From Tenodera sinensis (Eukaryota; Arthropoda; Insecta; Mantodea; Mantidae): DNA of 64,000 nucleotides. Within the stretch, counting starts at the first letter, position 1. Each line of letters begins with the position of its first letter. The stretch is taken from contig CM060965.1 of the NCBI GenBank assembly GCA_030765045.1, positions 62,812,787 through 62,876,786 of the forward strand, written 5' to 3'. Under the pieces are notes generated by a model. That model saw only the letters and a list, made by a program, of their open reading frames with translations. It had not been told where the DNA came from and ran no database searches. A program made the position numbers and the translations under genes. This document shows positions 36,601 to 48,341 of this stretch, piece by piece.

Positions 36601-37080
36601 TTCCGGAATCCTATTTTTGTCCTTTTTTAAATGCAAATGTCATCAACTTTTTAGCCGTCCAGCTATTGTTTATTACGGTTTCCGTAGCAACAGATTATTT
36701 CTAGGAGAGGGCTTGTTAACCCTCGCTCCTAAACCCCAACTTGGAGGACTAGGTCATTTGATTTTGGAGTAACCGTCCCCTAGGCTAGTTGCTTTCTCCA
36801 CAGCTACAGAGTCCAGTCCACCCCTGATTTGATTTTGGGGTATCCTCCCCCAGGTGAGTTGGTTTCGCTGCATCTAAGAGTCTCATCTACCCAATATCAA
36901 CCTGGGTAAAGACGTATCATCTTAGGTTGCCAGTTTTGGCCCACCTCGGGTATTTCATTTCCCCGATGCCACCCATTTCTGGGAGGCATTCTCTTATCCG
37001 CACCTGGGGAGGCGCCTTATGAAGATTAGCAACCCCTCGCTCAAAAATTAGTCCAAATATCCTGATTACTCGATCATATA
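36601..37080. repeat. unclassified repeat-like sequence, possible LINE 5' region
   Basis: Contains a diverged direct repeat: gatttgattttggggtatcc (36827) echoes catttgattttggagtaacc (36751), each followed by a C-run, an agttg word and tttc. It lies upstream of the endonuclease start of the minus-strand LINE and could be its 5' untranslated region, but I cannot prove it. Confidence 0.35.
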
Positions 37081-37168
37081 GCAACAGGCTCAACATGCAG
37101 TGGAAACTGGGACACCGGGGTGTCTATGGAAATAAGATTGATCAGCTGGCCAAAATGAGTAGTGGGAT
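37081..37168 (+). mobile_element. LINE-type RNase H fragment
   Basis: One plus-strand frame reads MQWKLGHRGVYGNKIDQLAK followed by MSSG. This matches the C-terminal RNase H signature W-x-PGHxGxxGNExAD-LAK found in I/R1/Jockey-like LINEs, with the catalytic E and AD partly changed (K and ID). Only about 30 codons survive. It belongs to a different element from the minus-strand LINE next to it. Confidence 0.65.
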
Positions 37169-37171
37169 ATC

Positions 37172-37328
37172 TTATTCTTTTATTTTCTCTACTACGTATA
37201 ACAAGTTGGGGAAGTATTATATTTGACCCAAAATTTCGAAGTCTAGATTTCACCGGTTATATATGTTTTGAGGTCCCTTGAATCCAAAAAATCAGCTTTA
37301 GAAAAGCTCCGTGTGTGTGTGTGTGTGT

Positions 37329-37376
<48 letters not shown>

Positions 37377-37934
37377 ATCTATCTGTGAACAGTATAACTC
37401 AAAACCGGGAATCCGTTTAGAAAAGCTGATATTTAAGTTTAATATCTATCAAGGATACGACATAATAATTTCGAGGAAGATTCCTCCACCCTAAACTACC
37501 CTTTGCGTGGAAAAGTTTTCCAAAATTTTTATTTTCTCAAAAACGGCTCTACCGATTTTGATTAAAATGCCAGAGGTTAAATATATTTTTATGGCAAATG
37601 AAATTAATATTTTGAATTTTTGTCTATAGCCTATACAGTCCTCTTTGCTCTTAATGACATTTTTCTAACTGGCAAACCATAAGAGGTAGACCACGTCTTA
37701 CTGTGCTAAAAGTGTAGATCTCGTTAAAACACAATTTATGTCCAAATGCATTTTTTCGTAGAGTGAACTATCTCGGAGGTATTCCTTGTTATTTGTGTGA
37801 GTTTCGCAGTATTTATACTTTTCTTAACGCAGAGTCGTTATTCGCTTTTGTACGTCTTGACCGTGTAAAGAGAATTTTTTTGTAGGTGCAGGAGAACATG
37901 GGAATACAGTAGACTTTGAGCGATAGTGAAATCT
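37172..37934 (-). repeat. family A repeat, copy A7, ending in a fold-back
   Basis: Typical start (ttttctctactacgtataac, gatttcaccggttatata), a TG/CG tract at 37311-37375, then the body up to cgtgtaaagagaattttttt. At about 37880 the sequence flips to plus-strand family A (gtaggtgcaggagaacatgg through cgatagtgaaatct) for about 55 bases. This is a second example of the strand switch seen in A3. Confidence 0.8.
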
Positions 37935-38107
37935 AGTTACCAGATAAATAAGCAGAGAAAATACTGGTTTTAAACTCTGAAAAATTAAATAAACCTGATA
38001 GTAATTGTTGGATAGAGAGAAACTTTTACTTCCTCTTACAGCATATAGGTAGTAAACAGGGCAACTATTGGCAATTAACTGTAATTAGTAACTGTGTGTA
38101 GGACAAA

Positions 38108-38620
38108 GATTGAAAAACTAGAATCCGATTGATAAATTCAATGCCATAGCTGGGATTTGAACCGCAGATCTTCCGGTCTTCGCCCAGTCGCTCTATTGAG
38201 GTACCATGACACTAAATTCTGCACTCCCATTTTACCCGGTAAATCGCAAGAAGTTCTCAAATACATGTGAGATAACATACTGTAACGACAACTTACAACG
38301 CGTAATACTCTACTGCTCGCAAAAGTTAAAGGCATGTGAACGCTGGCCAATGCTCAAGTGGAGCGCTGTTGCCAAGCGTAGTACGTGTACCGGCAGAGGT
38401 TCTGTACATAAGAGCGCGTGATATGCGTGTACCACATTCGGCAGCACTGGTAGGAGGGGCAAGCTTAGGATTCGCTGGAGTCTGCAGTATGGACCGCCTC
38501 TATATGCCTTTAACTTTCGCGAACATCGTAAGTACCGGGTCCCATAGTTTAACCAACTATAAGGTTAATCCATGGTTCAAATGTCGGTAATGGCATTGAG
38601 TTTTTCAGTCAGATTCTATC
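38108..38620. repeat. large imperfect inverted repeat built from SINE-6
   Basis: The left part (38108-38325) and right part (38495-38620) are inverted relatives. The tail-and-B-box block (minus strand ggttcaaatcccagctatgg, cattgaatttatcaatcgg) matches plus 38558-38610 (ggttcaaatgtcggtaatgg, cattgagtttttcagtcag). An inner block tcgcaaaagttaaaggcat (38318-38336) matches the reverse complement of atgcctttaactttcgcga. The spacer is GC-richer. The left arm holds a tRNA-like segment (ctcaatagagcgactgggcg). Confidence 0.65.
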
Positions 38621-38625
38621 TTTCC

Positions 38626-38885
38626 AGGGACAGTATTGTATTCCACCCCAAAATCCGTTGGTGACTTTCACCACAAATATATGTTTTGACGCCCCTTAAA
38701 CACATAAAGAGCATTTTTAGAAAAACATGTGTTATGTGTATATATTCAAAATAGGCGACACAAATATTTTCAAGAAAACCTTCAACCCCAACTACCTTAT
38801 ATATAGAACATTTTTCGCAACGCTTTATGTTCCCTAAAATTGCACTCACAGTTTTTATTAAAATAACATTAAAGCTCTTTAGAAA
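38626..38885 (-). repeat. family A repeat, copy A8a (5' fragment, decayed)
   Basis: cagtattgtattccacccca, then a ttcaccacaaatatatgttt block, then gcgacacaaatattttcaag. The TG tract is lost (only tgtgttatgtgtatat remains). It is separated from the opposite-strand copy A8b by about 115 bases. Confidence 0.65.
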
Positions 38886-39001
38886 ACAAACATAATATGT
38901 GCCTATTTTCAAGTTTCTAAGAAACCGTCTACATTTGGAAGGAATTTTATAGGATCTTGTACAACAATTTTATGTTGAGCGATAGAGAAAATGTACTATA
39001 T

Positions 39002-39696
39002 AAAAATCTGATGTGTTGCACTCACATGACTTTCTCTATTCTTGTACTAACCATTCTTACAAACTCTTATTCCTGTATCTTCTTTGTGTTAGTTGAGACA
39101 GACATTTACAGAAATTATCTTTTGCTTATTTCCTTATAGGTGAAAGAGGAATATTAGGATACAATAGGCTTTGAGCGATAGCGTAATCTTTGAGATTCCG
39201 TTTCCTTTGCACGCCTAACATATAAAAATGAAAAACGATGTTCCATTTCAGGAAAGTATAAAGTTTTCCGAAAGGCACACAAATAACAAGGAATATCTCC
39301 GAAATGGTCCACTACAAAAATTTATTTAGTCACATAAATTGTGTGTTTTAGCGATATCTACATTTTTTTTGTGCAGTAAGATGTCTAAGTCTTACAGTTT
39401 ACGAGTTATGCAAAAGTCATCCAGAGTAAACAGAACCACATTGGCTATAGCCAGAAAATTCCAAATATACATTTCATTTGTCATACAAATATCTCAAACA
39501 TATGGAATTTTAATCAAAATCATTAGAGCCAAGAAAATCAAAATTTTCGAAAAAGTTTCCATGCAAAAGGTAGTTTAGGGTGGCGCTATTTGCTTAAAAA
39601 TCTTCGTGTCACATCCTTGAAAAAAGTAAAACATAAATACTAACTTTGGTTTTTAACCAACTTTTCGTTTTTTGAATTATGCTGTCCAGACTTACT

Positions 39697-39780
<84 letters not shown>

Positions 39781-39882
39781 GATTCAGGTGTCTCAAAACA
39801 TATATTTCCGGTAAAATCTCGACATCGAATTTTTGGGTGGAATACAATACTTCCTTCTACTTACCAGTAGAGAAAGTAAAAA
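39002..39882 (+). repeat. family A repeat, copy A8b
   Basis: Well preserved from ctgatgtgttgcactcacat to acttaccagtagagaaagta, with a pure (CA)n tract of about 80 bases at 39698-39778. Together with A8a it forms an inverted pair like the arrangement of ends in A9. Confidence 0.88.
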
Positions 39883-41110
39883 TATACAACGTTGGATATG
39901 TGACTCCCGAAGAGATGTCCAGAATTGACACCCAAGGGAGTATAGCAATCCTCATAGGTTAACGAGCTTCCTCAATCCACTGCCTTTGAGATACTCTGAA
40001 TGCACAACAGTTACTTAAGCGACTTGGCAACCGCTCCTTTCGCTAAGAGTAGATAGAGAGGACCCTAACTATTGTGTCTATGCATTAGCACTGGAAGATG
40101 GTTGAGGTACCTACAGCTTTACAACTTCTTGGAATGTGGTCGTTAAGGGATTGGTACTACTATATACGGCGTATTGATATAATTGCCTTCAAACCAGGCT
40201 CACATATTGGTTACAATAAGATTTGAAACGTGACACACTCATCAAGCTAGATGCTAGATGCCAGGCTTAGCTACCTAGACATTAAATTCGTGAGGGTATC
40301 TGCTTTGAAGGAATCAATAGCCTTAAGATATCACCTTTATAGCCCACAATGACGGCTTCTTCTACTGGCTTTCCCCAAGCCATATCGTGAATTTTCAGAA
40401 TCCACAGTGGTATTAAAGTATTTTCCCAATCAACGCAATTTATTTCAAATGGCTTACTTTGTTGTTGCTGCTATTACAATTTCTAGTATATCGGTTATTA
40501 ATGATTAGAATTGTTTAATACTTGGTTACTTTGTAAGTCTTATCGCTCTTCAGTTCTTTCTCGCTTTTGCAGGGAAGTATTTGCAACTTTAAGGCCAACA
40601 TATAGAGCCCAATTCTTATTGATAATACTTTTGTCTATATAATAATTTGGAATGTGGCCATTTCTGCACAGATCTAGTTTAAAATGAAGTGGATATGAAC
40701 ACACACTAGTAAAGGAATTGTCCTGTAGCACGTGTCTAGGCATGCTGCGAGGGAAGCAAGGGCGAGAGTTGGAAGCCAGAGAGAGTGAGCAGAGGGAGTA
40801 CAGAGACGCAAGGCGGTGGTGGTGATATCCATTACCGAGAAATTATATTTAATGGGACTTGAATGCAGGCTGATACCTGTTGAAATTGCAGGAGCTTTGG
40901 TGGTAGAGGAGGGAGGAAGCTACAGAAGGAGGCTTGGAGTGCCTCTCCAGGAAATGAGCACCGAGGGGTTTGAGGGACAAGGGAAATCTACTACTTTTGT
41001 TCCTACATCACTGTCTAACATTCCGTGTTATTAAAACCCTATATGGGTCATCTAGCTGGTACGTTCGGCTCAGCGAGATTGCACGACTTCTTCACAAAAG
41101 TTACTTCTCT
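39883..41110. other. no recognisable feature
   Basis: Unique-looking; a purine-rich stretch at 40740-40800. The 72-codon frame at 40816-41034 has no recognisable domain. Confidence 0.5.
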
Positions 41111-42093
41111 GTCTAATACTTTCTGCACTACGTACAGAACTGTCATATACCATCCAAAACTTCAATGCCGAGCTTTTACTGGAAATGAATGAATTCCCTA
41201 CACCCCCCAAAAAATAGAACTTTAAGAAAACTGATGTGTTACACTCACATGACTTTCTCTACTCTTGTACTAACCATTCTTACAAACTCTTATTCCTATA
41301 TCTTCTTCGTGTTAAGATAAACATTTGTATAACTTATCTTATTGCTTATTTCCTTGTAGGTACAAGGGGAATATTAGACTACAGTAGGCTTTGTGCGATA
41401 GTCAAATGTTTTAAAGCTTTGGGATTCTGTTGCCGTTGCCCACTTAACACATAAAAAATGAACAACGATGATCCTTTTCACGAAAGTTCTAAGTGTTCCG
41501 AAACTCACGCACATAACAAGGAATATCTCCGAAATGGTTCACCCTACAAGAAAATTTATTTAGACATAAATTGTGTATTTTAGCAAGATCTACATTTTTT
41601 GTATAGTATGATTTAGTCTATCTCCAACGGTTTACCAGTTATGCATAAGTCGTCCAGAGTAAATACGACTACAAGAGCTATAGCCAGAAAATTCAAGATA
41701 AACATTTCATTTGTCATCAATATATCTCAAACATATGGCATTTTAATCAAAATCGTTAGAGCCATTTTCAAGAAAATCAAAATTTTCAAAAAATTTTCCA
41801 TGTAAAGGGTAGTTTAGGGTGGGGCTATTTTCTTCAAAATCTTCGTGTCACATTCTTGAAAGAAATTAAACTTAAATACCAACTTTGGTTTTTAACCGAT
41901 TTTTCGTTTTTTAGTTATGCTATCCACAGACTGACAGACACACAGACTGACACACACACACACGGATCTCTTTCTAAAAATGCTTTTTTTTTTTATTCAG
42001 AGGGCCTCAAAGCATATTTCCGGTGAAATCTCGACATCGAATTTTTGGGTGGAATACAATACTTCCCCTACTTACCAGTAGAGAAAGTAAAAA
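41111..42093 (+). repeat. family A repeat, copy A9 (best full-length copy, both inverted ends)
   Basis: Left end 41126-41220 (actttctgcactacgtacag, aaacttcaatgccgagctt, ttttactggaaatga) is a diverged reverse complement of the right end 41985-42093 (ggtgaaatctcgacatcgaa, ttttgggtggaatacaatac, gtagagaaagtaaa). Between them are the body, starting ctgatgtgttacactcacat at 41229, and a short (CA)n at 41940-41962. About 0.97 kb, no coding potential. This makes family A a non-autonomous element with inverted ends of about 100 bp, perhaps MITE or fold-back. No target duplication is certain because the ends run into T/A runs. Confidence 0.8.
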
Positions 42094-42974
42094 ATCACCG
42101 CATTACTTCAACATCATAACTCAAAATCGAAAAGTCAGTTAAATATCAATTTCTCTCTTTCTCTCACTCTCTCCTCTGTCTCTCTCTCCTCTTTCTCTTC
42201 ACTCGCTCGCGGCGATGTAAACAGAACGGAAGTTTACTCAGCGATCAGCTCTTTTAAAGTTTTGACTAACGCTTAGAACCTACTTTATTCCCCTAATCAC
42301 TAATACTTACCTCTTCGACTGCTTTTAACATTTTTTTTTCTGATGAACCGTGAAAATCATCCTCTTCATTCAGTTTTACTTTAAATTCAAGTATAAAACC
42401 AGCAGCATATAAGAACAGGTTTGTTAATGTATCATGTCTTTTTTTTTTTTTTTTTTTTTTTTTCTTTTCAAAGTCCACATTACTCTTTCTGTAAACATTT
42501 TGTTTCCGCAATAAATAAATTCATAAAAAATATTATAAATATACAGCATGTACTAAAATAATCTTAACGTAGATAAAATGTTGTAGACAACACGTTACAA
42601 AATTAGGATTAGCAACTAGTGGTTCATAGAAGACTCCTTATCTTGAGTCTCTCGTTGCTAAACCTCCACTTTTGTAACTAGCATTCTAAATATACATTTT
42701 GAGCCAAAAATATTTCAGCTTATTTTGTAATGCACATATAATGGCTTCAAACCTATTGCCAAACTTTCTTACATCTTACAGCTGAAAACAGCTGATGAAA
42801 GCTTCCTAAAAACAGCTGAATTATGAAAACAAATTGGTAAGCTCTGACGTGGTAGAGTACAAACGTTTTTATGGCTTCACTTTGATACTGGTATAATTGG
42901 CTTATTAGATTAACGATTTTATAGCGAAATGATCGGGATATCGATATTTATTTGCGATAAATAGTTTCCATATG
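42094..42974. other. no gene; CT-rich patch and poly(T)
   Basis: Contains a CT-rich patch with tctctctcct words at 42150-42205 and a run of about 27 T residues at 42437-42463. Family A-like words (gaacggaagtttac, cttttaaagttttgactaac) at 42225-42270 suggest a decayed remnant. Confidence 0.5.
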
Positions 42975-43050
42975 TTAAAACACACTTAAAAACCATCGAT
43001 TTGGGCTGGGTTTGAACTCGCAACTTTATGATTAGTTGTTTCGGGATCAA
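42975..43050 (-). repeat. SINE-5 fragment
   Basis: On the minus strand it reads ttgcgagttcaaacccagcc then aaatcgatggtttttaagtg. This aligns with the B box and following body of the copy at 31573 (gcgggttcaaactcggccca, gaccgatggttttaaatgtg). Confidence 0.6.
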
Positions 43051-43481
43051 TAATTGAATGTTAGATAAGTTTGAGTATCTTACTTCTATTTTTAGTATTG
43101 CTTGACACAATAGTACATGTTCTTTATCCATAACACAGTTTGTTTATTTGCAAAGGGTGCACAGTTTGGCATTATTAGATCAATTACTTTAATGAATATT
43201 ATGCGACAAATTTTGGTAAGTTTTATAGCGCAATTCAAGATATTTTACTTTATCTGCTATGTACTTATAGTAAATTCGATACCGAGATTTCATTGGAAAT
43301 TCATGTTGTGAGATTCTATGAATAAAAAGTTTTAGAAAAATAAGTCGAGTGGAGAATCCCTCGAAAGTACAAACAAGTAAGATATTTAAGTTAAGCTATC
43401 TTTCAAGGATGCGACACGAAACTGTTCAAGGAAATTACTCATTCCAAGCTACCCTTTACACAGCAAAACTTTCAACAATTT

Positions 43482-43778
43482 TTGAGAGGTAGACTTGAAA
43501 CTGAAACATTCAATGCCACAGCTGGGATCTGAACCACAGACCCTCCACTCACCAGTCGGGTGCTCTAACCATTAAGCTTCTGTGGCAACCTGCCAGAATA
43601 ACGTTGAATTTTCCAACCAATTCGTATTTCTCCCGGTAAACTACAAAGGCAGTCTCACATCAGAGACAATTACCCCAATGGTGAGCACCCGCCTGGTAAT
43701 CTGAGCTTCTGTGCTTCAGATCCCAGCTGTGGCATTGAATTTTTCAGATCCAATTCTACCTCTCAAACATTGTGTGTT
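43482..43778. repeat. SINE-6 inverted pair (fold-back) with tRNA-like arms
   Basis: Arms 43482-43590 and about 43672-43778 are inverted relatives: tgagaggtagacttgaaact / reverse complement tgagaggtagaattggatct, then ttcaatgccacagctgggat in both. The spacer is about 80 bases. The shared tail (ggcattgaatttttcagatc) also occurs at 30403 and 38590, defining the SINE-6 family. The pair sits inside family A copy A10. Confidence 0.75.
43514..43587 (-). repeat. tRNA-like head (74 nt) of SINE-6
   Basis: On the minus strand, tgccacag at the start pairs with ctgtggca at the end as an 8-bp acceptor-like stem. A D-arm word agcttaatggttagagcacc (A box) and a T-arm word gtggttcagatcccag (B box) lie at tRNA spacing. 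The anticodon arm does not fold cleanly and the T stem has a mismatch. The family tail follows directly, so I read it as a SINE head rather than a working tRNA gene. Confidence 0.6.
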
Positions 43779-44240
43779 TGAAAAACACCAGCATTAAGTT
43801 TGTTGGCATAAACAAATAATAATTGCTTTCAAAAATGTTTATTTTCTCAAAAACGGCTATATGGTTTTGATGCTTAGTGTATTTTTATGACAAGTGAAAT
43901 TTATAGCTGCCTTGAATTTTCTGGAAATAGTCTCCGAAGTCCTCTTCTTTCGAATGAATTTTGCATAACTGTCAAACCATAGGAAATACACAAAACCTTA
44001 CCACACGAAAATGTTGATTTCGTTAAAGCACACAATTTGTCCTTTTTGTGGGGTGGGGTGAGGCTAACCATTTTCAACAAGTAGGTATTCCTTGTTCTTG
44101 GTTTAAATTTGTAAACATTGATGCTTTTGTCAAATAGGAAGTCGCTCCTGTTTTTCCTTTCCTTCTCTTCGCTACGTAAGCAAAACGGAATTTGAAAGGC
44201 ATCGTTTAGCTAACGGCTCTGAAATTTAACCAAGAATGAA

Positions 44241-47200
44241 AAATTGCAAAATTATCTGTTTGAATAATAAATGAGCATGCACTGTTATGAAAAGTTTTGC
44301 ATTTGGGGCATTTAAAGCCTGATTTTTTGAATGCCCGTATGCATGGTTAGTACCTACATGCCATGCCCACATAATCTTGTGATTCAAAAATTGCTATTGC
44401 TTTTTGTTAAAAAAAAAAAAACCTAGATTAAGCTTAGCGGAAGAATATGACAATATTGACTATTTTAGTCAATAAGACAAAAATTATAAATAATCTAAAA
44501 AATAACTACTTACGCAAAATGACATAATGACATAACTTTACCGTTAAATGTCTTTGAAACTATACAAAATGAAATCCCATTTTAACAGTGGCATGACATT
44601 AGGCTCCTAAGGCTATGTGAGATAATTCTTAAGCAGTTGTAAGTTTACTTTAGATTCTGCCCCTGTGTTATTGGCTAAAATAATGCTTCGTAGAGCGAAA
44701 TGTAATACGAAACGTTAAGCCTACAGTTATTATTAGAATTTTCTAGTGTAAACGCGAGAATTCACCAAATCATTCCATCTCGTAATGATAAGAGTTTGTT
44801 TAAAGAAACTATACGGGATGTGTTTCATTGCGGATTTTAACAATGAAAGCAGAAATTGAATTTGTGTTGGCAACACTGAGTGAAAGCTTTAAATTATTAT
44901 CAGCAGCAACTAATTGATTATAAACTACATAGTCATATCAAACTGTTATTTTACTGCTATAAAGTCGTAATTCTAAGAGAAGTTTGGTTTCTGGAGAAAC
45001 TGGTACAAATTACAATAAAACATCAGTACTTTCTTTTCTTATTATTTTAATTATATCTGGTTTTGCTTTTCTTTTTACATTTTACATAGCGGTACATAAT
45101 GTACAATAGAATTATCATGGAACGACATATACATATAAATACAGAAAACACCTATATACATATTTGGAAGTAATGTGTAACACAGATCTGTCATTATTTG
45201 GCCGTTTTATCAAATACTTCCTTAGCTGCCTTAAATTAAATTAAGATACAATTTCAACTAGTGCTATGTCATTATTTGATATATAACCACACTAGCTATA
45301 CCATCCTTGCATTTGAGAGCAATATTTCTCCAGCAATTATGCTTATTTTCCTTTCTCAAAGTTATTTACCTTTACAATGAGCTTAAGGCAATACTGTTGT
45401 GAAAATCCAATATCCAATTTTCTTCTGAATTGTTTGATTTTTTGTGCCACAAACTCAGAATAGGTATAACACATATGATGTTAATGAGCTATACCAAACT
45501 GTTCTAAGATGTTAATTTTTATTCGTAATTAATCCTCCTTTGACATAGCAATGCGAAATGCTCCATGGATCATGCAGTTTATTGTATAGATCTCAAATTT
45601 TTAATTAGATCTCAGTATGCAATCGCAAAAAAGTTGTACAGTTGTTTATTAATTTCAATCGGTTTAAGAGCAAACAAATTGGTACATATTTGTTTGCAGT
45701 TTTCAACTTCTTAATGCGAGTTATGGGAAATAATTTCAACCAAATTGCGTAATATTTTATAACTACTGCAAACAATTTTTAAATCTGTAATTTCTGAAAG
45801 TCTCCTGAAAAGTTTAAGTTAATAAGCTATGTACTGTGGGCCAAGGAACATTTTGAATAGCTATCTGGGAGAAAAGCAAAAACAAATTCAGAAAAATGGA
45901 GTTAAAAGTTCAATGCAGCACAGAACTAGTTAAATATCCATTTTTGTTTTAAGATTATTGATATTAGAAAACCAAATGTGTAGAATAAAATACAGTTACA
46001 GAAGGAATTTAAAAACGTGTTATAGTTAATCTTCCATTGTTCAGATGTTTCGTGTAGTGATCTATGTTGCATTTTTGGACAATTGCAATTGCAGGAGCTG
46101 GTCAACACAAAATCCAATCAGAGGCTTGCCAGGCCTTAGTGTTATTTACTTAACCACGCTGTGAAATCAAGCTGGAAAACAGGTGATATAAATATTATTT
46201 GCGCCCAATAGTAACGGTCAGGTATCAGCCGCTGTTGAATTTTGTGTCTACCATAGTAACAATTTCCTTTTAAGATCATCTAATTATTGAACTTTGCACC
46301 AAATTGACAAACGCCATAGGTGCAAGATTTAATATAAGGTATTAGGACATATACAGCGCCATATAAATTATAATTGTGAGAAAGTTTACAAATTTCTTCA
46401 CATTTCCAACATTATTAAAATTAAAATACATGGAATAGTTGTTATGCATTTACTTACAGCTACAAATGCCATGACAGATCTTTATTACACAAGCAGTTAA
46501 CAAGTATTTTTATTGTCGTATGCAAAAGTTCTCTCAGCAGATTATCACAAATCACAAACACAGAAAATGTTTTTATTATTTCCTCTCGTTTTTGCCTATT
46601 GTTTTCACTAGCAACAATCTTGCAATAAATAACCACACGTCTTTTTCCATGCTGTCTTCAGCACGCATATCCTACCAAACACTGTTGCCACTGAGGAATG
46701 TTTCTAGGCCAGCAAATAAAAACCTTCATTGCTATCTTACCCTATAATTTCAACTACTTTTTCGATTACTTCCGTTTTGATTTCTAAGTCGGCAACAATA
46801 ATAACTGATCTTTTTGTCGTGTGTCAGCCAAAGTAATAGTTTTGAAACAGTTCTTTGTCTTTGGATGATCCCAGTGAGGCTCAAGGATTCAGAATTCATC
46901 CACAAGGGTCCATTCTGAGAGATTGTTTATTAAGCTGTGTTTAGTTTTACAACTCCATCCAATATTTGTTGGTAGCCTAAATAAAATATGTCATTTGTAA
47001 AGTTAATATTATAATGTTTACGATGAGCCACAATTACTTTATATTTAATCACAATGTTGTCAGTTTTAAAAAGTCAACTAAAACTATGAAATTAGATGGC
47101 TTGCAGTAATGGTAATGTGTTCTCAAGGCCCTCTTTCAAAATAACGCCGCATATTACGCAAATAGAGCTTATTACATGTTCATACAATGTTCTTGCTATT

Positions 47201-48020
47201 CACGCGGTTTCAAAGAGAAATAGGGACAAGAGAATGCATTGTCGCTCTTTTAAAAACCATCTTCACTCACAGAAATTTTTCTATAATAATAAACCCAAAG
47301 GCATTTTGCAGCAGAAAGTGATTATTCATGCGAGGAGGATGGACTGCTTCTACAATGACGTAGGTACACAATTGAACATTGAAAAGTTTTCTTCATAATT
47401 GAACCTTTCAATTACTAACGTCTGAGAAACTGTAATAAACTTCATATATACCATGGGCGAGTAAGAAAATTGACAAATGTATTGCTCCATTTTAATAAGC
47501 CTTTGTTTTATTATGACAACTCACATTTTCACTCACCACGTGTTGATTGCTAACCGCGCTTCGTATATTGGGAATCTTCGATATATACCTAAAACACGCC
47601 CAAACAAACTATGATGGTAGATGGTTCGGTTTTGTGAGTTTAAGGTCCTTTAAAAGGCAGCTGGATCTTGCTTATTTGATACACGAACATAACTCCTTTT
47701 GTTGTGTATACTGTTCAGCGGTTGCTTTGTGAACCACCAGCCTTTTGTGATTGGCTGTTGTCTACGTTTTTATTTGAGGTTGTGAATGTCAGCATAAGAC
47801 ATTAAATTTTACATCGCTTGATTGTCATTGTGAATTCCCCCTAAGAATTCAGATATTTTAATATTTATATTGAAGGTATAGATATATTTTGCATTACATA
47901 GTAACATCAATAAACATTATTTTTTAAGTTTTAATGTCTTTAAATGTCATTTCATTCATCTTCCGTGTGTGAAAAGATGCTCAAACAAACATACAGATTA
48001 GTTACAGAGCACTCATATTT
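44241..48020. other. no recognisable gene (3.8 kb)
   Basis: The longest featureless stretch. AT-rich, low in CpG, no family A, SINE or LINE match seen. The 100-codon plus frame at 47096-47398 and the smaller frames (45926-46117, 46520-46747, 47547-47732) have no recognisable domain. Confidence 0.55.
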
Positions 48021-48155
48021 CATGATAAGGGAAAACCTCAGACAAAAAACATTATGTAGGTAACTCACCCTAACGGAGATTCTAATTAGAGAGCTCTTCG
48101 TGAGGTAGGATGAATGTGAGGCAGACAGGCTACCCCCACATCACAGAGCAACACC
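48021..48155 (-). repeat. SINE-1 copy, decayed
   Basis: On the minus strand: ggtagcctgtctgcctcaca (A-box side), gaatctccgttagggtgagt (B box and start of the body), tctgaggttttcccttatca. Same order as 35996 and 49681, with about 20 bases lost in the body. Confidence 0.7.
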
Positions 48156-48341
48156 CTGTTGCTTTGTTATAAAAATCTATACTTTGAGCAATTATCCAAA
48201 AACGTATCAAACACTATTGTTGTATAGTTTTTTATGTTATTGTGAATTATTTCCTAATGCTTTCTGAAATATTATAATGGTGCCCACAATTCTTCTGTGC
48301 ACACAATATGGAAAATAGCTACTCAGTATGAAGTTACATGT

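Larger units (their letters stand above)
43247..44240 (-). repeat. family A repeat, copy A10, interrupted
   Basis: The first part 43247-43480 (ttactttatctgctatgtac, accgagatttcattggaaat, atgcgacacgaaactgttca) and second part 43800-44240 (tttattttctcaaaaacggc, gaattttgcataactgtcaaacc) are continuous in the family. The inverted SINE structure at 43482-43778 splits them. The TG tract is missing. Confidence 0.65.

Noticed and set aside
47096..47398. 100-codon plus-strand open frame in a repeat-free stretch
   Set aside because: No recognisable family or composition bias; length alone is not enough in 64 kb.
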